A stretch of 5,293 nucleotides of DNA from Treponema sp. Lineage in GTDB: Bacteria; Spirochaetota; Spirochaetia; Treponematales; Treponemataceae. The DNA is taken from positions 1-5,293 of the forward strand of contig JAILQA010000139.1 of NCBI GenBank assembly GCA_024699205.1, written 5' to 3'. How positions within the stretch are numbered: the stretch's first letter is position 1; every line of letters begins with the position of its first letter. The notes beneath the pieces are model-generated. The model ran no database searches. It had not been told where the DNA came from and saw only the letters and a list, made by a program, of their open reading frames with translations. The translations under genes were made by a program, and so were the position numbers. Positions 1 through 5,293 of this stretch are shown piece after piece.

Positions 1-3
1 TAG

Positions 4-32
4 TCGACAATTTAAAATAATATTAGTATATT
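4..32 (+). promoter_or_regulatory. Candidate sigma70-type promoter for the ftsH operon
   Basis: TCGACA at 4-9 matches the -35 consensus TTGACA at five of six positions. TATATT at 27-32 matches the -10 consensus TATAAT at five of six. The spacer is exactly 17 nt, the preferred length. Transcription would start near 39-40 and leave a leader of about 35 nt that contains the ftsH Shine-Dalgarno sequence. The surroundings are very AT-rich, so a chance -10 match is easy; the -35 match at the right distance is what makes the pair credible. The sequence upstream of base 1 is not visible, so another promoter further up, or read-through from an earlier gene, cannot be excluded. Confidence 0.45.
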
Positions 33-59
33 TATAAGAGCATTCATATTTTTTGAATT

Positions 60-64
60 AAGGA
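60..64 (+). promoter_or_regulatory. Shine-Dalgarno sequence of ftsH
   Basis: AAGGA lies 9 nt before the ATG at 74, a good ribosome-binding distance. An in-frame TAA at 71-73 directly abuts the ATG, so the reading frame cannot extend further upstream. Together these fix the ftsH start. Confidence 0.7.
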
Positions 65-73
65 TTTATATAA

Positions 74-2140
74 ATGGACAAAAATCAGTTAGATGAAGAT
101 AAAAAAAAGGATGACGAAAACGATCCTTATAAATTTTTTAAGTTTGCCGGACCAGAAGATAAAAAGGATGACAACAAAAATAAAGGTGACAAGAAAAAGC
201 CGAAAATTCCTTTTTTTGCAATAATTCTGATAGTTTTATCAATAGTTACGATAGCAGATTTTCTCTTCCTTTCAAAAAATGATGGTAATCTCATTGATTA
301 TTCTGAATTCCGCGAAAAAATTGAAAACGGGCAGATTGTCAGTGTTGAAATAGGTGAAAACTACTTAATCGGTTACGGACCGGACCTGCTTAAATCTTCA
401 AATTCTTCTGAAAAAGGAAAGCAGATTTTCCAGCCTAAGCGCATTCATTCTGGCGTACAATATAAAACTACTGCTGTCCTTATGGAGAAATTTATAGACT
501 TACTTGATGAAAAGGGCATTGAATATAAATTTATTCAAAAACAAAATAATTATTTTATTCAGCTTTTGATTAACCTTCTTTTGCCTTTTGGTTTGATTCT
601 TCTTTTTTATTTCTTTATTTTCCGAAAAATGGGCGGTGGAGCCGGCGGTGGAATGGGCAGTATTTTCAATGTCGGTTCAAGTCGTGCCAAAGTTGTTGAA
701 GAAGGCAAAATCAAAACTCGTTTTTCAGATGTTGCTGGTGTTGATGAAGCAAAAGAGGAGCTTGTAGAAGTTGTTGATTTCTTAAAGTCTCCTAAAAAAT
801 ATACAGAAATTGGTGGAAAAATCCCTAAGGGTGTTCTTCTTGTTGGTGACCCGGGAACTGGTAAAACCCTGCTTGCCCGTGCAGTTGCAGGAGAAGCTGG
901 TGTTCCTTTCTTTAGTATCTCCGGTTCAGACTTTGTAGAAATGTTTGTCGGTGTTGGTGCCAGTCGTGTCCGCGATTTGTTCAAACAGGCCCGCGAAAAA
1001 GCCCCTTGTATTATCTTTATTGATGAAATAGATGCTCTTGCCAAGAGTCGTGCCAACGGTTTTTCTTCTAACGATGAACGTGAACAGACCTTAAACCAGC
1101 TTCTTGTAGAAATGGACGGTTTTGACAACGAAAAAGGTCTTATCATTCTTGCTGCAACTAACCGTGTTGACGTTCTTGACCCTGCAATTCTCCGCCCAGG
1201 ACGTTTTGACCGACAGGTTCCTGTTGAAAAACCGGATGTAAAAGGCCGTGAAGCAATTCTCCGCATTCATGCAAAAAATGTAAAGCTTGATAAAGATGTA
1301 GATTTTGAATCTGTAGCCCACGGAACTACAGGTTTTGCAGGTGCTGATTTGGCTAACGTTGTAAACGAAGCTGCTCTTCTTGCCGTAAGAAACAAACGCA
1401 AGAAGGTAACAATGGAAGATTTCAATGAAGCAATTGATAAAGTCAGTATCGGATTAAAGAAAAAATCCCGCAAAGATAATAAAAAAGAAATGCGACTTGT
1501 TGCAGTTCACGAAACTGGACATGCTTTGGTTTCTGCCTTTATTCCAGATCACGAGCCTGTAAACAAAATTACAGTTGTTCCTCGTTCTCATGGAATTGGT
1601 GGATTTACCCAGTATCGTGAAGCCGAAGAAAAGAACTTTATGACAAAAACAGATCTTATCAATGAAGTTGATTCTCTTCTTGGCGGACGAGCTGCTGAAC
1701 AGATTATTTTAGGTGATATTTCAACCGGCGCTTCAAACGATATTGCCCGTGCAACAGATTTAGTAAAACAAATGATTACCGTTTACGGTATGTCAGATAG
1801 ATTTGAAAATATGACTCTTGGAAAAGGCGTTCTCGGAAACAGAGGCGGAGAACCTAATCTTATCCGTGAGTTCAGTGAAGAATCTCAGAATTATGTTGAT
1901 AGTGAAATTGCCCGTGTAATGAAAGAACGCTATGCTCATGTTGTAGAAGTGCTTACAGAACATAAGGATTTGCTTGATTATATTGCAAAGCGCCTTGAAG
2001 AAATTGAAACAATGGAAGGCAAAGAGTTCTACGATATAGTTAAAGGTGAACAGCATTGCAGGGAACTTACAGATTCTACTTCTACCGAACCTGACAAAAT
2101 AGACAATTCTGCTGATAATCAGTATAATGGTGAAGTATGA
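74..2140 (+). CDS. ftsH: ATP-dependent zinc metalloprotease FtsH
   Basis: Membrane-anchored hexameric AAA+ protease that extracts and degrades misfolded or surplus membrane proteins and some short-lived cytosolic regulators. The 688-residue product has a Lys/Asp-rich N-terminal segment (about 1-45), a first membrane helix (about 46-66), an extracytoplasmic domain (about 67-161), a second helix (about 162-184) and a Gly-rich linker (187-195). The AAA module follows: Walker A GDPGTGKT at 258-265, pore motif MFVG at 290-293, Walker B IIFIDE at 313-318, and the second region of homology from TNR at 362-364 with arginine fingers near R374 and R377. The peptidase domain has the zinc site HETGH at 479-483 and the likely third ligand D556 in GASND. 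All catalytic residues are present. It is somewhat longer than the 644-residue E. coli protein, mainly through the N-terminal extension. Oddities are Asp in place of the usual second-position Pro in Walker A and an A8 tract at 101-108. It is the first visible gene of the cluster, and its stop overlaps the next start. Family assignment is certain. Confidence 0.98.
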   Translation: MDKNQLDEDKKKDDENDPYKFFKFAGPEDKKDDNKNKGDKKKPKIPFFAIILIVLSIVTIADFLFLSKNDGNLIDYSEFREKIENGQIVSVEIGENYLIGYGPDLLKSSNSSEKGKQIFQPKRIHSGVQYKTTAVLMEKFIDLLDEKGIEYKFIQKQNNYFIQLLINLLLPFGLILLFYFFIFRKMGGGAGGGMGSIFNVGSSRAKVVEEGKIKTRFSDVAGVDEAKEELVEVVDFLKSPKKYTEIGGKIPKGVLLVGDPGTGKTLLARAVAGEAGVPFFSISGSDFVEMFVGVGASRVRDLFKQAREKAPCIIFIDEIDALAKSRANGFSSNDEREQTLNQLLVEMDGFDNEKGLIILAATNRVDVLDPAILRPGRFDRQVPVEKPDVKGREAILRIHAKNVKLDKDVDFESVAHGTTGFAGADLANVVNEAALLAVRNKRKKVTMEDFNEAIDKVSIGLKKKSRKDNKKEMRLVAVHETGHALVSAFIPDHEPVNKITVVPRSHGIGGFTQYREAEEKNFMTKTDLINEVDSLLGGRAAEQIILGDISTGASNDIARATDLVKQMITVYGMSDRFENMTLGKGVLGNRGGEPNLIREFSEESQNYVDSEIARVMKERYAHVVEVLTEHKDLLDYIAKRLEEIETMEGKEFYDIVKGEQHCRELTDSTSTEPDKIDNSADNQYNGEV

Positions 2141-2799
2141 AAAAGATAATAATTGCAGTAATGCTTTCCATATCGGCAGCACTTTTTGCTCAGAATATAA
2201 CGACAGCAAGTGCCTATTTTAAGATTATTTCGGAATATTACGGAACCATAAAAGATTACGAAGTCGATTTTGAAACCCGCGTAGAAAAAACAGAAGCAGC
2301 TGGACGCCTTTCTTTCAAATCCCCTGATTTACTTAGAATGGATTATTCCACTCCAGAAAATCAGGTAATCTGTTTTAACGGTGATATGCTCACAATTTAT
2401 CTGCCTGATTCCTCAGCAGTTTTACAGCAGTCAGTAACTCAGGATAATACAGGTGCATCTCTCGCAACTCCACAGGGACTTTCTCTTTTGAGCCGCTATT
2501 ATTCAGTTGCTTATGAAACCGGTCAGGATGCAGAACCTTTAGAAGAAGGCTCTGACGAAATGGTAGTTAAATTCATCCTTAGTCGTAAAAGTGCTTCCGA
2601 AGCCTTCAGATATATTAAAATTGCGGTTAATCCTTCAACAAAATTAATTCGCAGGGTAGAGGCAGTTACTCCAAAAGGAGAAACCCTTATTTTTAATTTC
2701 TATGATTATAAGTTAAATCAGGATATTACAGACCAGCGTTTTATTTATGATCCGCCGTCATCAGCCAACAATATCAATAATTTCTTGTTTGCGGAGTAA
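2137..2799 (+). CDS. lolA: LolA-like periplasmic outer-membrane lipoprotein carrier
   Basis: Predicted periplasmic chaperone that takes lipoproteins released by the LolCDE ABC transporter and carries them across the periplasm. The 220-residue product begins with a Sec signal peptide: MKK, a hydrophobic core at 4-17, and a probable signal peptidase I cut after A18 (LFA before Q). There is no lipobox Cys, so it should be soluble. The mature part follows the LolA/COG2834 pattern: G56-R-L-S-F, then P63, R67, Y70, P73, Q76 and N81-G82, matching the family scheme of a small Gly, Pro-Asp-x-x-Arg, Tyr-x-x-Pro, Gln, Asn-Gly along the first half of the lipid-binding half-barrel. A C-terminal RFIYDPP (201-207) fits the family's closing strand. 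Length is close to typical LolA (about 200). The start is fixed by the ATGA overlap with ftsH, which suggests coupled translation; the ribosome site GGTGAAG (2129-2135) is moderate. LolA homologues are divergent, so fold is surer than exact role; lolA is given as a family name. Confidence 0.82.
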   Translation: MKKIIIAVMLSISAALFAQNITTASAYFKIISEYYGTIKDYEVDFETRVEKTEAAGRLSFKSPDLLRMDYSTPENQVICFNGDMLTIYLPDSSAVLQQSVTQDNTGASLATPQGLSLLSRYYSVAYETGQDAEPLEEGSDEMVVKFILSRKSASEAFRYIKIAVNPSTKLIRRVEAVTPKGETLIFNFYDYKLNQDITDQRFIYDPPSSANNINNFLFAE

Positions 2800-2806
2800 T
2801 TGAAAG

Positions 2807-3895
2807 ATGGAAAGTTATGGCGAATTGTTGCGAAAGGCGCGTTTAGAGCAGAATCTGGATATCGAAAAGGTAGCCAGAGAGATTTTAATTGAACAGAGAT
2901 ATTTACAGGGACTTGAAGATGAAGATTCTTCTGTCTTTTCTGGTGAAGCTTATATGATGGGCTTTCTAAGAAATTATTCTAATTATCTCGGACTTAATAC
3001 AGAACTTATTTTAAAACTTTATAACAACAAAAAAATCCAAGAATCGCCTGTTCCCGAAGGTTTGATTGCAAAACATAGACCACGCTGGCTTGTTCCTACT
3101 GTGATTGCTTCTCTTGTATTTCTTTTAGGGGTTATTGCAACTGTGCTTATTCTTCTTCTTACCAAAAAGAATACAGAGGATAATACAGCGGTTGTTATTT
3201 CCAGCAATGCAAAATCAAAGCAGTATGAGCTTGATAATACAAAGTTTACCCAGAGACTTTACAAGGGCGACCAGATTCTTGTTCCTTCTGATAACGGTTC
3301 AATTGTTCTTACTGTTCGAGATACTCTTTCTTCCTTTGGACTTGAAACTCCAGCGGGTGTTTTCTATACCGATTTGTCTGAAGAATCCGAAATTGATGTC
3401 GACGGTGATTCAGCCGCAGATATTATAGTTTATGTTTCAGATATTTCTTATACGGATGTCGATCGAGGTGTAGAAGTAAGCATTCTTATGAGACATGACA
3501 AATCATCATCATTTGATGAAGTAAATGTAGAAGAGATTCCATTTATTACAGAAATCAATTCTAAACATCCTCAGAAAATTATCCTTGAAGATAATCGTGC
3601 TTATCCATTCACTATAAATGCCAGTTTCCGCGGAACCTGTCTCTTCCGTACTAAAGTTGACAATGCCGCTTCTAACGAAATCTTCTTTAATCGTGGCGAA
3701 GTATTTACTGCAAATCCTCATAACGGAATAAGATTGTGGATTTCTAACAGCAATACCGTTAAGTTTACGATTATTGCAGATTCAAAGACCTTCGACCTTG
3801 ATATTGGACCTGCAGGACAAGTTCTTGTAGAAGACATTAAATGGATTAAAGATACTGATGGAAAGTATAAGCTGGTAATAATTGAACTTGACTAA
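2807..3895 (+). CDS. rodZ: RodZ-like helix-turn-helix, single-pass membrane protein
   Basis: Probable cell-shape protein. RodZ links the cytoplasmic MreB cytoskeleton to the wall-synthesis machinery. The 362-residue product has an N-terminal Xre/HTH_25-type domain (about 4-70): GELLRKARLEQNLDIEKVA, a Tyr-Leu-x-x-Leu-Glu helix at 32-37, and the diagnostic AYMMGFLRNYSNYLGL at 48-63, resembling the RodZ pattern Gly-[aromatic/Phe]-x-Arg-x-Tyr. A basic stretch (K89 to R93) precedes one membrane helix (about 95-119), giving an N-in, C-out topology. The outer part is about 240 residues. Its end (about 267-346) looks like a beta-rich, degenerate form of the RodZ C-terminal DUF4115 domain. The middle (about 139-255) I do not recognise; it contains an Asp-rich loop at 197-205. 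GGAG at 2793-2796 sits 10 nt before the ATG, and only 7 nt separate it from the lolA-like stop. The alternative reading is a membrane-bound Xre-type regulator, but the domain order favours RodZ. Confidence 0.8.
   Translation: MESYGELLRKARLEQNLDIEKVAREILIEQRYLQGLEDEDSSVFSGEAYMMGFLRNYSNYLGLNTELILKLYNNKKIQESPVPEGLIAKHRPRWLVPTVIASLVFLLGVIATVLILLLTKKNTEDNTAVVISSNAKSKQYELDNTKFTQRLYKGDQILVPSDNGSIVLTVRDTLSSFGLETPAGVFYTDLSEESEIDVDGDSAADIIVYVSDISYTDVDRGVEVSILMRHDKSSSFDEVNVEEIPFITEINSKHPQKIILEDNRAYPFTINASFRGTCLFRTKVDNAASNEIFFNRGEVFTANPHNGIRLWISNSNTVKFTIIADSKTFDLDIGPAGQVLVEDIKWIKDTDGKYKLVIIELD
3876..3890 (+). promoter_or_regulatory. Non-ATG start region of rimO inside the end of rodZ
   Basis: The rimO frame is closed by TAA at 3879-3881, and TTG follows at 3882, with a second in-frame TTG at 3888. 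The first in-frame ATG lies far downstream, beyond the conserved Cys13, Cys49 and Cys80 ligands, so the start must be one of these two codons (or another non-ATG codon between). I see no strong Shine-Dalgarno sequence at a normal distance; GG at 3874-3875 is weak. The 14-nt (or 8-nt) overlap with rodZ suggests that ribosomes finishing rodZ reinitiate here. Confidence 0.6.
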
Positions 3896-5267
3896 TTTTT
3901 ATCTGGATCAGCACGGTTGTGCGAAAAATCAGACTGATGGTGAATTAATTATAACTTATCTGGAAAATGCCGGCTTCAAGCAGACTCTTAATGCCTCTGA
4001 AGCTGATTTTATTCTTGTTAATTCCTGTGGCTTTATCAATTCTGCAAAAAAAGAATCAATAGATGCTGTTTATAACATTAAAGCTGCTTATCCAAAAGCA
4101 AAAATAATTCTTACCGGTTGTCTGGCGGAACGTTACTCAAAGCTTATGTTTGATTCAATGCCTGAATTAGACGGGGTTTTTGGTAACGGAAATCTTGCAA
4201 AAATTGCTGATTTTATGAAGCAATATATAATTGAATCCAGCGAGCGTTTTATAAAAACTTATCCACAGCTTGGAATCTGTTCTGCATCCAGAAAAACTCT
4301 GCTTAATTTTTCCGGTTCTGCCTATGTAAAAATTACTGAAGGCTGTTCAAATCATTGTTCCTTCTGTGCAATTCCTTTAATTCGTGGAGAAGTTCGTTCC
4401 CGACCAGCAGAAAACGTAGTTCAGGAAATCAAAGAGCTTGTAGAAAAAGGTATTTATGAAATAAACCTTATTGGACAGGATTTAGCCGCCTTTGGTCTTG
4501 AAAATAAGGAAAGTCTTCCTTATCTGCTTTCGAAAATCAGTGAACTTGATGGCGATTTTGTAGTCCGTCTGCTTTACATTCATCCAGACCATTTTACAAA
4601 TGACATCATTAAGGAAATTAAAAAAGACAGTCGCTTCCTCCATTATTTTGACATTCCTTTCCAGACCGGTGATGATGATATTATTCTTGCAATGAACAGA
4701 ATTGGGCCAGCTTCCGAATACATAGAGACTATCTCTTATATAAAATCTGAACTGCCAGATGCTGTTATTCGTACAACTTTTTTAACTGGTTTCCCAGGTG
4801 AGACAGACAAAAATGCGGAAAATACATACAACTTCTTAAAAGAAATCAGACCAGACTGGTCGGGCTGCTTTACCTATAGCCGTGAAGAAGATACGCCTGC
4901 CTACAGTATGAAGCCGCGTGTACCGGCTAAAGTTGCTAAGGCGAGGGCGGAGAGACTGGAGCAGTTGCAAAGCAGCATTACCGAAGAAAACTTAAAAAAG
5001 TATGTGGGAATTACCACAGATGTTCTTATTGAAGAAATAATCACAAATAATCAGGAAGTTTCGGAAGATTCTGACGAAGGGCTTGCTCTGGGACGAGCCT
5101 GGTTTCAGGCCCCAGAAGTGGACGGCTGTGTAGTTGTCCGTTACGACTTAACGCAAAAGAGGGATGTTGAGGCCGTAAAACCTGGCAATCTGGTTTCTGT
5201 AAAGATTCTATCAGTTTCTGGTGTCGATTTGGATTCGCGCTTTATCGATTTTAGAAAAAAGAAATAA
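3882..5267 (+). CDS. rimO: Ribosomal protein S12 methylthiotransferase RimO
   Basis: Radical-SAM enzyme that adds a methylthio group to the conserved aspartate of ribosomal protein S12, using two [4Fe-4S] clusters; cytoplasmic. The 461-residue product has the N-terminal UPF0004 domain with three auxiliary-cluster cysteines, C13 (HGCAKN), C49 (NSCGF) and C80 (TGCLAER). The radical-SAM CxxxCxxC motif is C155, C159, C162 within KITEGCSNHCSFCAIP, followed by IRGEVRSRP. Also seen are RTTFLTGFPGET (297-308), FTYSREEDTPAY (330-341) and a C-terminal TRAM domain with GRAWFQAPEVDG (404-415). That last motif, with its Ala-Pro-Glu-Val-Asp-Gly, points to RimO rather than the related tRNA enzymes MiaB and MtaB. 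An unusual point is PFQTG at 259-263, where RimO normally has Gln-His. It is slightly longer than E. coli RimO (441), with an acidic insert near 391-399. Translation starts at TTG 3882 or 3888, overlapping rodZ, so expression probably depends on upstream translation. Confidence 0.94.
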   Translation: MNLTNFYLDQHGCAKNQTDGELIITYLENAGFKQTLNASEADFILVNSCGFINSAKKESIDAVYNIKAAYPKAKIILTGCLAERYSKLMFDSMPELDGVFGNGNLAKIADFMKQYIIESSERFIKTYPQLGICSASRKTLLNFSGSAYVKITEGCSNHCSFCAIPLIRGEVRSRPAENVVQEIKELVEKGIYEINLIGQDLAAFGLENKESLPYLLSKISELDGDFVVRLLYIHPDHFTNDIIKEIKKDSRFLHYFDIPFQTGDDDIILAMNRIGPASEYIETISYIKSELPDAVIRTTFLTGFPGETDKNAENTYNFLKEIRPDWSGCFTYSREEDTPAYSMKPRVPAKVAKARAERLEQLQSSITEENLKKYVGITTDVLIEEIITNNQEVSEDSDEGLALGRAWFQAPEVDGCVVVRYDLTQKRDVEAVKPGNLVSVKILSVSGVDLDSRFIDFRKKK

Positions 5268-5293
5268 ATTTTTATTTTTTTTTGCCTTTTTCT
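5255..5293 (+). terminator. Weak A-U hairpin and T-rich tail after rimO
   Basis: The rimO stop (5265-5267) lies inside an A/T palindrome. AAATAAA at 5262-5268 can pair with TTTATTT at 5271-5277, and the stem can extend outward by a G-U pair and several A-U pairs (5256-5260 with 5279-5283). A T-rich run follows to the window end, broken by GCC at 5284-5286. The stem has no G-C pairs and only a very small loop, so it would be a poor intrinsic terminator. It may be the 3' end of the operon or only AT-rich spacer; the window stops too soon to tell. Confidence 0.25.

Noticed and set aside
1..3. TAG at the very start, considered as the stop of an upstream gene
   Set aside because: Nothing upstream is visible, so the frame cannot be tested.
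11..36. Imperfect AT palindrome in the leader, considered as an operator
   Set aside because: It has only A/T matches with several breaks and overlaps the promoter spacer; such matches are expected by chance in this base composition.
607..1266. Long antisense open frame (219 codons) opposite ftsH
   Set aside because: It lies wholly opposite the conserved AAA module, its Ser/Arg/Pro-rich translation looks like an antisense shadow, and it has no recognisable domain.
1793..2209. Antisense open frame (138 codons) across the ftsH/lolA junction
   Set aside because: It spans two well-supported genes on the other strand and its hydrophobic, Phe/Ile-rich translation is what AT-rich antisense DNA gives; no family match seen.
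2807..3010. HTH domain read as a DNA-binding transcription regulator
   Set aside because: The HTH_25-type sequence followed by a single membrane helix and a large outer domain fits RodZ, where this domain binds MreB rather than acting as a classic repressor.
3135..3428. Same-strand open frame of 97 codons inside rodZ
   Set aside because: Out of frame within the RodZ-like gene; its Leu/Phe-rich translation is a frame-shifted reading of the membrane helix and following strands.
3506..3524. Small inverted repeat (ATCATCATTTGATGA-like) inside rodZ
   Set aside because: Short, AT-rich, within coding sequence and explained by Ser and Asp-Glu codons; no sign of an operator or terminator role.

Overview
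This window holds four same-strand genes packed head to tail with almost no intergenic DNA: ftsH (membrane AAA+ zinc protease), a lolA-like periplasmic lipoprotein carrier, a rodZ-like HTH/transmembrane cell-shape protein, and rimO (radical-SAM methylthiotransferase for ribosomal protein S12). The DNA is AT-rich, with low GC, many A and T tracts and a preference for codons ending in T or A. Low GC, a diderm envelope (implied by a LolA homologue with a signal peptide), a long Lys/Asp-rich N-terminal extension on FtsH and this gene set suggest a spirochaete, most likely a low-GC host-associated Treponema. That assignment is an inference from sequence style and gene content, not from a marker gene.

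Layout. Bases 1-73 are a short leader with a plausible sigma70-type promoter (TCGACA, 17-nt spacer, TATATT) and a good Shine-Dalgarno sequence before ftsH. ftsH occupies 74-2140. Its stop overlaps the lolA-like start by 4 nt (ATGA). lolA-like runs 2137-2799, then 7 nt lead to rodZ at 2807-3895. rodZ overlaps rimO (3882-5267) by 14 nt, and rimO must start at a non-ATG codon, best read as TTG. The last 26 bases are an almost pure A/T tail with a weak A-U hairpin and T-run that may be a terminator. No gene-free stretch exceeds 300 bases. I saw no tRNA, rRNA, CRISPR array, insertion sequence or long repeat.

How the genes fit together. The tight spacing and overlaps argue for one transcript with translational coupling. 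Three of the products act at the envelope: quality control of inner-membrane proteins (FtsH), lipoprotein transit across the periplasm (LolA) and cytoskeleton-linked cell shape (RodZ). RimO is a ribosome-modifying enzyme that is probably co-transcribed with them. The window looks like core housekeeping DNA. I found no convincing undescribed system. The points worth a second look are small: a Pro-to-Asp change in the FtsH Walker A motif, a charged FtsH N-terminal extension with an A8 tract, a possible calcium-type Asp loop in an unrecognised extracytoplasmic part of the RodZ-like protein, and a His-to-Thr change in a RimO core motif.
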